From NCBI GenBank assembly GCA_021648745.1, contig JAKISE010000049.1:1-22333 (forward strand): a DNA stretch of 22,333 bases, in the 5' to 3' direction. Below the pieces are notes generated by a model. The model did no database searches. It was not told the DNA's origin and saw only the letters and a program-made list of their open reading frames with translations. Of the stretch, positions 7,631-16,162 are shown piece after piece. Position numbers and translations under genes: made by a program. Positions within the stretch are counted from its first letter, which is position 1. Each line of letters opens with the position of its first letter. The stretch comes from Cyclobacteriaceae bacterium. GTDB taxonomy: Bacteria; Bacteroidota; Bacteroidia; Cytophagales; Cyclobacteriaceae.

Positions 7631-7965
7631 TCTTAATTGGTTTAGTTGATTATATAAAAATTAAATTTGTTACGAAAGTACGGTGAGGGATATGGTTCAT
7701 TTAAAGTATTATGTTATGGTTTGAATATGAATATGTGAGGGATAATAACATAAACTTAATATACAAACGACCATTAGTTTCAATATGCAATAGACGTAAA
7801 AATATTTCTTACCACAAACCATTTTCAATAATAAATCTCTCTAAATTAGATAGGTGCAAATGAGCATTATTTTATTAACACTCATTAGGTTAAGTATGAT
7901 AATTTATTATGTTATTATGGATTAAAATAATAGCTTTATAAATATCTTAAAACCCGATTTTTATT
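7631..7965. other. Divergent intergenic region between the receptor and M14 peptidase genes
   Basis: This is 335 AT-rich bases with no coding frame. Near the receptor side there is a TACTTTCG on the minus strand (7673-7680), a poor match to the -7 consensus. On the peptidase side TAGCTTTA (7931-7938) is a one-mismatch -7 box 27 bases before the ATG. A ten-base direct repeat GTGAGGGATA occurs at 7683-7692 and 7735-7744. The nine-base inverted pair TTATGTTAT (7709-7717) and ATAACATAA (7745-7753) lies around the second copy. These could be operator elements for the receptor gene, but the base composition makes chance matches likely. Confidence 0.45.
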
Positions 7966-10476
7966 ATGAATAAGCATTCTTTACTAATACTATTTTTGGT
8001 CTGGTCTTTAGTTGGCCAGGCACAGCAGGACTTTAATTATTTTTATAATCAAGAAGTACAATTTGATGACAAAATTCCTACACCTGAAGAAATACTTGGG
8101 TTTGAAGTAGGAGAATGGCATGTAAGCCACGATAAATTAGTGGAGTATATGAAGGCTCTTGCCCTAGCTTCGGATAGAGTTAGTTTAGAAGTAGCTGGCT
8201 ATTCTTATGAGCACCGCCCTATACTGTTACTAACAATTACCAATCCTGAGAACCATAGCAACATCGAAAATATTAGAAGAGAGCATCTTGCCGTTAAAAC
8301 ATCTAAGGATGATATTGCAAATAAGCCAGTAGTGGTTTGGTTAGGGCATAGCATACATGGCAACGAAGCTAGTGGTAGCAACGCTTCTTTACTAGTTGCT
8401 TATTATTTAGCTGCAGCTCAAGGTGAGGACATCGAAAAAATGTTGGCTAACTCTATCATACTATTAGACCCTTCGTATAACCCCGATGGATTAAACAGGT
8501 TTGCGAGCTGGGTGAATAGCCATAAAAGTAAAAACTTAGATTCTAATAGTTTAAGCTTAGAGCATAACGAAGCATGGCCTCGAGCTAGAACTAACCATTA
8601 TTGGTTTGATTTAAATAGAGATTGGCTTCCTGTTCAACACCCAGAGTCTCAGGCAAGAGTTAAAAACTTTTATAAATGGCAGCCCAATATTTTAACAGAT
8701 CAGCACGAAATGGGTTCAAACTCTACTTATTTCTTCCAGCCAGGGATACCTTCTAGAAACAATCCTTTAACGCCTGAAAAGGCATTTGACTTAACTCGTA
8801 AAATAGCCAAGTACCATGCCAAGGCTATGGATGCCATGGGGTCTCAATATTACTCCGAAGAAAGCTTTGATGATTACTACCCAGGTAAGGGCTCTACTTT
8901 TCCTGATTTGAATGGTTCGGTTGGAATCCTTTTTGAACAAGGCAGCTCTCGAGGACATTTAAGGGGAACCCAAAATGGTGATTTAAGCTTCAAATTTGCC
9001 ATTCGAAACCATGTAACTACAAGTTTATCAACCTTAGAGGCAGCTCAGGAATTGAGAGGGGAATTACTAGCCTATCAAAACGAGTTCTTTTCTAAGGCTA
9101 TAGGGCTGGCATCAAATGATGCCATAAAAGGATACTTGTTTACCAGTAATGGTGACATGAATAAATCAAATGCTTTTCTTGACGTACTGATACAACATAG
9201 AATAGCACCTGAAAAATTAACGAGTAATTATAAGCAGTTTTCGAAAGAAGAAAGCTATTTAGTGAAGCTGAGTAATGAGCAGTATCGTTTAACGAAAGCC
9301 ATTTTTGAAAAGAGAATATCGTTTAAGGATAGTCTATTTTACGATGTTTCTGCTTGGACCTTGCCTTTGGCTTTTGGTTTAGAATATCAAGAAATTACAG
9401 CCAAGGAGTTAGCTAAATTAAGAACTGAACCTTTAAAAATTACCGAAAGGAGTATCACTAATGATCTGAAAAATTCTAATTATGGTTATTTGTTAAAATG
9501 GAACGATTATATGGCTCCTGCTGCACTTAGCCAACTACAAACTGCCGGGTTGCGAACAAAACTTACTACGCATGCTTTTCAACTAAATGGAGTAGACTAT
9601 GTGAAAGGCTCCATTTTTATACCTGTTCAAAATCAATCTTTATCTAAAAAAGAAATATTCGAGCTAATGAAGGATGTAGAATCAAGGTATTTTGTGCCTG
9701 TGGAAGGGATTAATTCGGGCGATGCAAATGGAGTTAAATTGGGAAGTCCTTCTTTTAAAAATTTAAATTCAGCCAAAATTGCAGTAATAGGAGGCAATGG
9801 AGTTTCCTCTTACGAAGTAGGGGAGGTCTGGCATTTACTCGACCAGCGTATGGATATGCCTATGAGTTTGGTTGCCATTGACCAGCTAAATTCGACAAAC
9901 CTTTCACAATTCAATACTATTATTATGGTAAACGGAAATTATAGTAAACTTAAAGTTGAACATCTGCACAATTGGGTAAAATCTGGTGGACTTATTATCG
10001 CCACTAAAAGTGCAGGTAAATGGTTGTCGAAAAATAAAATTTCTACAGTAAAATATATGAAGGCTAAACCAGATAGCACTCAACAACGGCCTTATGAATT
10101 AATGAGCCGATATAGAGGTGCACAAGTTATTGGTGGAGCTATTTTTGAGACTAAAGCTGATTTATCTAACCCGTTATTTTATGGCTACTCTTCTACATCT
10201 ATTCCGGTTTTTAGAAATAGTACTCTTATGATGGAGAGAAGTAAAAATGCTTACGCCAACCCTTTAATGTATACAAAAAGCCCATTATTGAGTGGTTATA
10301 TTTCTTCTAAAAATATAAAGAAGTTAGCAAATACGTCAGCAGTTCAAATTGATAAAGTAGGTGCTGGAACAGTTATTACTTTTACTGACAACCCTAATTT
10401 TAGGGCCTTTTGGTATGGCACAAATCGAATGTTTTTAAACGCCATTTTTTTTGGTAGGGAAATAAGAACGAAGTAG
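7966..10476 (+). CDS. M14-family zinc metallopeptidase with C-terminal GATase1-like domain, secreted
   Basis: This 836-residue exported peptidase has a signal peptide (MNKHSLLILFLVWSLVGQAQ). The M14 carboxypeptidase catalytic domain covers ~45-380. The zinc ligands are His131 and Glu134 in HSIHGNEAS, and His247 in TDQHEMGSNS. Asn217-Arg218 in FDLNRDW corresponds to the substrate-carboxylate site, and Glu324 in GILFEQGSS is the expected catalytic base. All key residues are present. The C-terminal third (~600-700) reads as a Rossmann-like class I glutamine-amidotransferase fold (KIAVIGGNGVSSYEVGEVW, then WVKSGGLIIATKSAGKWL) but lacks an evident catalytic Cys, so it is probably a binding module. 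This architecture is seen in large Bacteroidota M14 proteins. The exact substrate (peptide C-termini or cell-wall peptides) is not shown. It is monocistronic and ends before a hairpin-rich spacer. Confidence 0.92.
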   Translation: MNKHSLLILFLVWSLVGQAQQDFNYFYNQEVQFDDKIPTPEEILGFEVGEWHVSHDKLVEYMKALALASDRVSLEVAGYSYEHRPILLLTITNPENHSNIENIRREHLAVKTSKDDIANKPVVVWLGHSIHGNEASGSNASLLVAYYLAAAQGEDIEKMLANSIILLDPSYNPDGLNRFASWVNSHKSKNLDSNSLSLEHNEAWPRARTNHYWFDLNRDWLPVQHPESQARVKNFYKWQPNILTDQHEMGSNSTYFFQPGIPSRNNPLTPEKAFDLTRKIAKYHAKAMDAMGSQYYSEESFDDYYPGKGSTFPDLNGSVGILFEQGSSRGHLRGTQNGDLSFKFAIRNHVTTSLSTLEAAQELRGELLAYQNEFFSKAIGLASNDAIKGYLFTSNGDMNKSNAFLDVLIQHRIAPEKLTSNYKQFSKEESYLVKLSNEQYRLTKAIFEKRISFKDSLFYDVSAWTLPLAFGLEYQEITAKELAKLRTEPLKITERSITNDLKNSNYGYLLKWNDYMAPAALSQLQTAGLRTKLTTHAFQLNGVDYVKGSIFIPVQNQSLSKKEIFELMKDVESRYFVPVEGINSGDANGVKLGSPSFKNLNSAKIAVIGGNGVSSYEVGEVWHLLDQRMDMPMSLVAIDQLNSTNLSQFNTIIMVNGNYSKLKVEHLHNWVKSGGLIIATKSAGKWLSKNKISTVKYMKAKPDSTQQRPYELMSRYRGAQVIGGAIFETKADLSNPLFYGYSSTSIPVFRNSTLMMERSKNAYANPLMYTKSPLLSGYISSKNIKKLANTSAVQIDKVGAGTVITFTDNPNFRAFWYGTNRMFLNAIFFGREIRTK

Positions 10477-10513
10477 AGATAATACCAGCACATTGGCACT
10501 TATTCAGTGCGTT

Positions 10514-10559
10514 ATTATCAAGCGTGAGACTTGATAATCTCGTGAGGCTGCCGCCTCAC
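10514..10559. repeat. Two adjacent perfect hairpins in the convergent spacer
   Basis: ATTATCAAG (10514-10522) pairs with CTTGATAAT (10530-10538) around CGTGAGA. Directly after, GTGAGGC (10542-10548) pairs with GCCTCAC (10553-10559) around TGCC. Both stems are perfect. They lie about 40 bases after the peptidase stop. Neither is followed by a U-tract, so they look more like a dispersed intergenic repeat (REP-like) or an mRNA 3'-end stabiliser than a terminator. Confidence 0.7.
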
Positions 10560-10607
10560 AGCACATAATACAAATGTGAACCAATATAGACTTGCATTAT
10601 GGTTAAG

Positions 10608-10620
10608 ATTCCTCCGGAAT
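10608..10620. repeat. Small ATTCC/GGAAT palindrome
   Basis: ATTCC TCC GGAAT forms a five-base stem. Together with the neighbouring hairpins it resembles the short dispersed intergenic repeats found in some Bacteroidota genomes, but only one copy is in this window, so repeat status is unproven. Confidence 0.3.
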
Positions 10621-10635
10621 GACTTGTAAAAGGGC

Positions 10636-10673
10636 AAAAAAGAGACTGATTCGTATGAACCAATCTCTTTTTT
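10636..10673. terminator. Bidirectional terminator between the M14 peptidase and pruA genes
   Basis: AGAGACTGATTC (10641-10652) pairs with GAACCAATCTCT (10657-10668) with two mismatches around GTAT. An A-tract lies on the left and a T-tract on the right. The position between two converging genes fits a shared terminator. Confidence 0.75.
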
Positions 10674-10720
10674 ATATGTATCTGTGTTAATCTGCGAATT
10701 CAGCGGGAGATAAACATTAA

Positions 10721-12352
10721 CTACTCTTCCCCTAAAAACGGATACCTAAAATCTGTTGGAGAAAGAAATGTTTCTTTAATGGTTCTAGGGGATACCCAAC
10801 GCATTAAGTTAATGGGCGACCCAGCTTTATCATTTGTTCCCGAAGCTCTTGAGCCACCAAATGGTTGTTGCCCAACAACAGCACCGGTAGGTTTATCATT
10901 AATATAGAAATTACCTGCTGCGTGCACTAATCGCTTAGTAGCTAATTCAGCCGCATATCTATCTCTGGAGAAAATGGCTCCTGTTAACGCATAAGGAGAT
11001 GTTTCGTCTAAAAGACGTAATGTATCTTCAAAATTTTCTTCATGATATACGTATATTGTTACCACAGGTCCAAATATTTCTTCGCACATAGTGGTGTACA
11101 TTGGGTCTTTGGCTTCTAATACAGTTGGCTCAATAAAGTATCCTTTCGAATCATCGTGTCCACCACCAGCAACTATTTCTACCACTGGGCTTTCCTTCGC
11201 ATCATCAATGTATTTGCTAATTTTATCAAAGGATTTTTTGTCAATCACTGCATTTACAAAGTTGCCAAAATCTTCTACATCACCCATTTTAAAATCGGCA
11301 AGGTCGGCTTGAATAAATTTCTTTACATCTGGCCAAATATTAGATGGAATATAGGCACGAGAGGAAGCTGAACATTTCTGCCCTTGAAACTCAAATGAAC
11401 CTCGTGTAATGGCAGTAGCCACTTGCTTAGCATCAGATGATTTATGGGCAATAATAAAATCCTTTCCTCCTGTTTCTCCTACAATTCTAGGGTAGGTTTT
11501 GTATTTACTAATATTTGTGCCAATGGTTTTCCATAAATGTTGAAATATGCCTGTACTACCTGTAAAATGCAGTCCTGCAAAATCAGGATTATTGAAAACA
11601 ACATCTCCAGCTACCGGGCCATCAACTGTAACCATATTAATTACACCATCAGGCAGTCCAGCTTCCTTAAACACCTCCATAATTACTTGAGCTGAGTACA
11701 CTTGCGTGTAAGCTGGTTTCCAAATAGCTACATTGCCCATAAGAGCAGGGGCTGCTGGTAAATTACCCGCAATAGACGTGAAGTTAAAGGGGGAAATAGC
11801 AAAAACAAATCCTTCTAATGGTCTGTATTCTAGCCTGTTCCAAATTCCTGGAGCTGATTCGGGTTGCTCTTTATAGATATCAGTCATGTATTTAACATTA
11901 AACTTTAGAAAATCTATAAACTCACAGGCAGCGTCAATTTCTGCTTGAAAAGCATTTTTTGATTGCCCCAGCATGGTAGTCGCATTTATTTTAGCTCTAT
12001 ATGGGCCGGCTAATAAATCAGCAGCTTTTAAAAAGATGGAAGCACGGTGTTCCCAGCTCATTTCTGCCCATTTAATACGAGCATCTAAAGCAGCTTTAAT
12101 AGCTTGTTCTACATGTGACGCATCACCTTCATGAAAATGACCTAACACATGTTGGTGATCATGTGGAGGGTTTATTTCTATCTTATTCCCTGTTCTCACT
12201 TCTTCACCACCAATATACATGGGTATATCAACTTGCTTATTCTTATATTCTTTGAGTACTTTTTTTAATTCAGCTCGCTCAGGAGTACCTGGAGCATAAG
12301 ATTTAACCGGTTCGTTTACAGGTACCGGTACGTTATAAAATGCATTAGACAT
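10721..12352 (-). CDS. pruA: L-glutamate gamma-semialdehyde dehydrogenase (1-pyrroline-5-carboxylate dehydrogenase)
   Basis: This cytoplasmic 543-residue enzyme oxidises glutamate semialdehyde/P5C to glutamate with NAD+, the second step of proline catabolism. It is a stand-alone aldehyde dehydrogenase, not the PutA fusion. The N-terminus MSNAFYNVPVPVNEPVKSYA is typical of monofunctional PruA. Catalytic residues (counted from the ATG at 12352) are Cys327 in GQKCSASS and Glu293 in VGETGGK. The cofactor stretch FNFTSIAGNLPAAPALMGN and the C-terminal GQQPFGGSRASGTNDKAG motif are present. A TTG at 12373 extends the frame by seven residues but lies inside a perfect TAnnTTTG box (12371-12378), so the ATG at 12352 is preferred. 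No proline dehydrogenase gene is adjacent. It is divergent from a two-component system with an amino-acid-binding-type sensor domain. Confidence 0.95.
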   Translation of the reverse strand: MSNAFYNVPVPVNEPVKSYAPGTPERAELKKVLKEYKNKQVDIPMYIGGEEVRTGNKIEINPPHDHQHVLGHFHEGDASHVEQAIKAALDARIKWAEMSWEHRASIFLKAADLLAGPYRAKINATTMLGQSKNAFQAEIDAACEFIDFLKFNVKYMTDIYKEQPESAPGIWNRLEYRPLEGFVFAISPFNFTSIAGNLPAAPALMGNVAIWKPAYTQVYSAQVIMEVFKEAGLPDGVINMVTVDGPVAGDVVFNNPDFAGLHFTGSTGIFQHLWKTIGTNISKYKTYPRIVGETGGKDFIIAHKSSDAKQVATAITRGSFEFQGQKCSASSRAYIPSNIWPDVKKFIQADLADFKMGDVEDFGNFVNAVIDKKSFDKISKYIDDAKESPVVEIVAGGGHDDSKGYFIEPTVLEAKDPMYTTMCEEIFGPVVTIYVYHEENFEDTLRLLDETSPYALTGAIFSRDRYAAELATKRLVHAAGNFYINDKPTGAVVGQQPFGGSRASGTNDKAGSPINLMRWVSPRTIKETFLSPTDFRYPFLGEE

Positions 12353-12370
12353 GGCGCTCTTTTTTTGTTG

Positions 12371-12378
12371 CAAAGATA
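12371..12378 (-). promoter_or_regulatory. Candidate TAnnTTTG -7 box of pruA
   Basis: On the minus strand this reads TATCTTTG, an exact match to the Bacteroidota -7 consensus, 18 bases upstream of the pruA ATG. It excludes translation from the TTG at 12373. No convincing -33 TTG accompanies it. Confidence 0.5.
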
Positions 12379-12519
12379 TGGTGAAAAGAATAATTTATAC
12401 TGTGCTTTACTTCAATTAACTTGGTTGGTGAGGCGCTCTTAATATTAGAAGAATAGTAAATACATAGAATTCACAAAATGGAGTGTTAACTTTAATCTTA
12501 GAATTAAAGAAATAAGGAA

Positions 12520-14832
12520 TTGATTAAAAAAATAATACTAGCATTTTTAATGCTGTCAATTGCCATTCCGTTGGTAGCCCAAACCTATAAAGTAGGTGTA
12601 TTCGATAACCCTCCAATGGTTTATATGAGTGATGATGGAAAGGCGGAAGGTTTTTTTATAGAATTACTTGAACATGTAGCTGCCGAAAATGGCTGGAAAT
12701 TAGAATATTACCCTTGCGCTTTTGCTTATTGCAAAGAAATGTTAGAAGAGAACCAGATTGATATCTTGCCAGATTTGGGTCATTCTATTGCTCGAGATTC
12801 TATCTTTAATTTCAATGAAACATCTATTATTTCAACTTGGGCTGAGGTGTATTATTCGCTCGCAAGAACGCAAGCCATTAACGACATTGTTGACCTTGAC
12901 GGGCTAAAGATTGCAAGTTTAGATGGGGACTATTTTTGCGAAAATGGAGGCACAGGGTTGATGGATTTAGGAATAGAACTAGGCCTTGATATAGATGTTT
13001 ACAGAGTTGAGTCGTATGCCGAGGCTATGCGATTGGTTGAGAATAGGGTTGTTGATGCTGCGTTGGTTTCAAAAGTGTTTGGCGATTTTAATGCACATAA
13101 TTTTGATGTGACAAAAAGCCAAATTATGATTTCACACCTCAGTTTAAGGTATGGTATTTCCAAGAAAAGTAGAGATGCAGAACTAATAAAGAAAGCGATT
13201 GATAATGAAGTTCGGATTCAGATTAGCGATGAAAACTCTTTGTATTACGATTTAAAAGAGGAGTATTTCATTGGTGTTCCTGTTGAAATTATTCCTAAAT
13301 GGCTATTGCAAGTAATTCTCTCATTATTGGTTGTTGTAGCTGTTTTAATCATTGCAAGCTTATTATTAAGATATCAGGTCGAGCGCAAGACAAAAGAACT
13401 GAAAGAAACAAACAAAGTCCTCAGAGCATCGGAGCATGAAGCACAATTAGCATTAAACACGATTGAAGCTTCTAGTGATTTAGCATTTTGGAGCAAGCCA
13501 GGATTGGGCGTAATTCGTGTAAATAAAAAGGCTTTAGAAGTGTTAGGGTATGATGAAAGTGAGATTTTAACCTTGGAGCCAGGTGCATTGGTGCCAAAGG
13601 ACAAAAAAGAGGAGTTTTTAGACCGTTTACAGTTAACGGATGAACAAAACCCTAATCTTCGTTTCGAAGGTGAATTGCTTAAGAAATCTGGCGAACGATT
13701 GCCAGTGGAGATAAGTCTTGATTATTTTGAGTTTGAAGGTGTGCCTTATATCTGTGGATTTGCAAGGGATATTACAGAGCGTAAAACAGCTTTTAGGCAA
13801 CGCCAAGAGCTTATGTCGCACTTGGCTGAGCGAAACAAAGAGCTAAACTGCCTGTACGATGTCTCAAAACTTACTTCTGATAAAGACAATTCAATTGAAG
13901 AAATACTCCAAAAGGCCGTTAACCTTATCCCTTTTTCCTGGTTTTACCCCAGCATCTCCTGTGCAAAAATTTCGTGTAGTTTTGGCGAATTTAAGTCTGG
14001 CAATTTTGAAGAATCAGATTGGAAAATGCAAGCCCCAATTACCACAAACGATGGAAGTGTAGGTGAGATAGCCGTGTATTATAAAGAACAAAAACCTAGT
14101 CTTCAAGAAGGGCCTTTTTCTTTTGAAGAGCGTAACCTCATTGATGCATTAGGAGAATTATTAGGTAGTATGCTAGATGCAAAAGGAGCAGAGCAGAAAA
14201 TTATAGCTACTATTATGAATACTGAGGATAGGGAGCGAACTAGAATTTCTAAAGAAGTACATGATTCTCTGGGACAAACACTTTCAGCCATCGCGTTGAA
14301 TATGGATAAGGTAAATCAAGATATATCTCTACTAAGCCAAAAACAACAAGAGCGATTTAGTAATTTAAGTACACTTATTCATCAAGCTGTGGTAGAAAGT
14401 AGAGATATTGCTCATAACTTAATGCCATCTACCTTAAGCGATTTTGGTTATTCCTTGGCAGTTGAAAATATGATAGAAACTTTAAAAGGAGCTACAGATA
14501 CTACTTTTAATTTTTATACCAATTATGATAACAGCAGTTTAGATAAACCTGTTGAGCTTGGGCTGTATAGAATAACACAAGAAGCTGTGAATAATATTAT
14601 TAAGCATGCCAAGGCTAAAAACGTAACTATTCAGTTAATGTACTACCCAGATATCGTAATTTTGACTATAGAAGATGATGGCGTTGGCTTTGATTTAAAA
14701 AATAACAATGAATTAAGTAGATTTGGGTTAAACAGCATGGAAAACCGAGCGAGGTCGCTAAATGCTGAATTTAGCTTAGGTAGTGAGCCAGGAAAAGGAA
14801 CAGTAATTACACTTCAAATACATAATAAGTAA
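12520..14832 (+). CDS. Hybrid-input sensor histidine kinase: SBP_bac_3 - TM - PAS - GAF-like - HisKA_3 - HATPase_c
   Basis: This 770-residue membrane kinase starts at TTG (12520). The upstream frame closes at TAA 12505-12507, and only the TTG restores the lysines of the signal peptide (MIKKIILAFLMLSIAIPLVAQ). Residues ~22-250 are a periplasmic SBP_bac_3 domain of the amino-acid-binding type (VGVFDNPPMVYMSDDGKAEG; Arg in SIARDSIFNF). One membrane helix lies at ~261-285. A PAS domain follows (~300-415, ending FARDITERK), then a GAF-like region (~430-560) opening with LNCLYDVSKLTS. The HisKA_3 box RERTRISKEVHDSLGQ carries phospho-acceptor His581. The ATPase domain has QEAVNNIIKHA, DDGVGFD and GLNSMENRA. 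The regulator gene starts immediately after its stop. It is divergent from pruA, so a link to amino-acid sensing is a reasonable but unproven guess. Confidence 0.93.
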   Translation: MIKKIILAFLMLSIAIPLVAQTYKVGVFDNPPMVYMSDDGKAEGFFIELLEHVAAENGWKLEYYPCAFAYCKEMLEENQIDILPDLGHSIARDSIFNFNETSIISTWAEVYYSLARTQAINDIVDLDGLKIASLDGDYFCENGGTGLMDLGIELGLDIDVYRVESYAEAMRLVENRVVDAALVSKVFGDFNAHNFDVTKSQIMISHLSLRYGISKKSRDAELIKKAIDNEVRIQISDENSLYYDLKEEYFIGVPVEIIPKWLLQVILSLLVVVAVLIIASLLLRYQVERKTKELKETNKVLRASEHEAQLALNTIEASSDLAFWSKPGLGVIRVNKKALEVLGYDESEILTLEPGALVPKDKKEEFLDRLQLTDEQNPNLRFEGELLKKSGERLPVEISLDYFEFEGVPYICGFARDITERKTAFRQRQELMSHLAERNKELNCLYDVSKLTSDKDNSIEEILQKAVNLIPFSWFYPSISCAKISCSFGEFKSGNFEESDWKMQAPITTNDGSVGEIAVYYKEQKPSLQEGPFSFEERNLIDALGELLGSMLDAKGAEQKIIATIMNTEDRERTRISKEVHDSLGQTLSAIALNMDKVNQDISLLSQKQQERFSNLSTLIHQAVVESRDIAHNLMPSTLSDFGYSLAVENMIETLKGATDTTFNFYTNYDNSSLDKPVELGLYRITQEAVNNIIKHAKAKNVTIQLMYYPDIVILTIEDDGVGFDLKNNNELSRFGLNSMENRARSLNAEFSLGSEPGKGTVITLQIHNK

Positions 14833-15483
14833 ATGAAAATTTTATTAGTAGATGATCACAGATTAATTAGAGACGCCATTCGCTCTTATATGGATGACGA
14901 TAATGAATACGAAGTTGTTGGAGAAGCTTCGCATGGACAGGAGGCGATTCGAGTTATAGAAGAAACACCTGTGGATGTGGTTTTAATGGATATTAATATG
15001 CCCATTATGGATGGAATGGAGTGTACAAAAGAAATTGTAAAAAGGTGGCCTCAAATTAAAGTGCTTACCTTAAGTATGATGAGTGATAATCAGCATATTA
15101 AGCAAATGATGGGTGCTGGGGCAAGTGGTTACGTTCTAAAAAATTGCACCGAAAAGGAGCTTAAAAAAGCGATAAGTACTGTGTTTGAAGGAGAAACTTA
15201 TTATAGTGCCGAAGTTACAGAAGTGGTTATGGTAAATTTAATGAAAAACAATAGCACTAAAACGTCAAACCTTGTGGTAGATATGCCTCTTACAGAGCGT
15301 GAAAAGGAAGTATTAGAGTTAATTATTAAAGAACACACTAACAACGAAATTGCTGAGAAGCTATTTATTAGCAACAGAACTGTAGACGCGCATAAAAGAA
15401 ATTTATTGGAAAAAACAGGTTCCAAAAACGTAGCAGGCCTAGTGATGTATGCAATTAACAACCAAATATTTGAAGATTTTTAG
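14833..15483 (+). CDS. NarL/FixJ-type response regulator
   Basis: This 216-residue DNA-binding regulator has a receiver domain (1-120) with acidic pocket Asp7-Asp8, phospho-acceptor Asp53 in VVLMDINMP and the conserved Lys in SGYVLKN. A LuxR-type helix-turn-helix follows (~148-210: LTEREKEVLELI, NNEIAEKLFISNRTVDAHKRNLLEKTG). HisKA_3 kinases normally pair with this regulator class. Its ATG immediately follows the kinase stop codon with no gap, so the two are translated from one message. The target genes are not evident; the divergent pruA promoter is a candidate. Confidence 0.95.
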   Translation: MKILLVDDHRLIRDAIRSYMDDDNEYEVVGEASHGQEAIRVIEETPVDVVLMDINMPIMDGMECTKEIVKRWPQIKVLTLSMMSDNQHIKQMMGAGASGYVLKNCTEKELKKAISTVFEGETYYSAEVTEVVMVNLMKNNSTKTSNLVVDMPLTEREKEVLELIIKEHTNNEIAEKLFISNRTVDAHKRNLLEKTGSKNVAGLVMYAINNQIFEDF

Positions 15484-15564
15484 AGTCCATTTCTGAGTAA
15501 TTAAATTGGAAATATCGAATAAAAAACTAAACTTTGATAAGAATTTATTCTAACAGCTTATCAA

Positions 15565-15972
15565 ATGAATATTCGCCAAATACTTATAAAGTGCAATTCA
15601 GCTTATTTACTTATTATAGTTATTTTTATTCAGAGTTGTGTGGCCTACCAAACAGCACCCTCCGCGTTTAATAGTGTTATAGACAAGGGGCCTGTGAAGC
15701 TTGTTGACTATCAAGGCAGGGTGTATAAATTTAAGAGTGTTGGTTTAAAAGACGGGATGTATTTTGGTACAGGAAATGTTTATGCTGACTTAAAATTTAC
15801 CGTTACACCCGATGGTGCTATATCAAGTCTGGATTCGGCTAAATTTGATGGTATTTATTTAAAGGATATAAAGAAATCTAAAAGACAATCTGTATGGCTT
15901 GGTATTGGCTTGGCATTACCAGTTGCTTATTTGTTAATTGGGTTTATCGTATTTCTTTCTTATGGTTTATAA
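15565..15972 (+). CDS. Small hypothetical lipoprotein with C-terminal membrane helix
   Basis: This 135-residue protein has a hydrophobic N-terminus ending in FIQSC, an acceptable lipobox with Cys25 as the lipid site. The middle (VKLVDYQGRVYKFKSVGLKDGMYFG) looks like a short beta-rich domain. A strongly hydrophobic segment closes the protein (~112-134). Small Bacteroidota lipoproteins with this layout are common and uncharacterised. It begins 82 bases after the response regulator stop, so co-transcription is possible. I do not recognise a function. Confidence 0.7.
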   Translation: MNIRQILIKCNSAYLLIIVIFIQSCVAYQTAPSAFNSVIDKGPVKLVDYQGRVYKFKSVGLKDGMYFGTGNVYADLKFTVTPDGAISSLDSAKFDGIYLKDIKKSKRQSVWLGIGLALPVAYLLIGFIVFLSYGL

Positions 15973-16030
15973 AGCTTTAAAATGATTATGCTTCAATTTT
16001 TGCTCACATAATTCTTTTTGCAAGAATAAA

Positions 16031-16100
16031 CCTTATCTAGCTTAGATTTGTTTAACCGCTATGCTAGGATTTCGTTTTTTACAATACGTTGCACCCAATG
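16031..16100 (+). repeat. Direct repeat, copy 1: vWA gene promoter and first codons
   Basis: These 70 bases align without gaps to 17361-17430, with 62 identical by hand count. The block contains a TAGATTTG -7 box (16043-16050) and an ATG at 16061 followed by codons for MLGFRFLQYVAP. In copy 2 the same element opens the vWA gene (MLGFRFSQYVTP). Copy 1 is therefore the displaced 5' end of that gene, left of the inserted ATPase gene. Weak similarity may extend further upstream. Confidence 0.88.
16043..16050 (+). promoter_or_regulatory. TAnnTTTG -7 box in repeat copy 1
   Basis: TAGATTTG matches the Bacteroidota -7 consensus exactly. It lies ten bases before the ATG at 16061, which would give a very short leader. 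It can drive the inserted ATPase gene with a promoter copied from the vWA gene. Confidence 0.5.
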
Positions 16101-16114
16101 GAAGGTTAGTAAAA

Positions 16115-16154
16115 ATGGAATTATATGGAATTGAATTCCGAAAAATTCCATATA
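16115..16154 (+). promoter_or_regulatory. Iterated inverted repeats upstream of the ATPase start (possible operator or leader hairpin)
   Basis: TATATGGAATT (16122-16132) and AATTCCATATA (16144-16154) form a perfect eleven-base inverted repeat with an eleven-base spacer containing GAATTCC. A second ATGGAATT at 16115-16122 repeats the left half ten bases earlier. The element ends eight bases before the conserved ATPase ATG at 16163, just inside the insert. It could bind a dimeric regulator or fold in the mRNA over the start. Confidence 0.6.
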
Positions 16155-16162
16155 TTGCATAT

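Noticed and set aside
12353..12373. Longer PruA starting at TTG 12373
   Set aside because: The TTG lies inside a perfect TAnnTTTG box, and the family N-terminus begins at the ATG at 12352.
15201..15461. 86-codon minus-strand frame
   Set aside because: It is antisense to the helix-turn-helix region of the response regulator.
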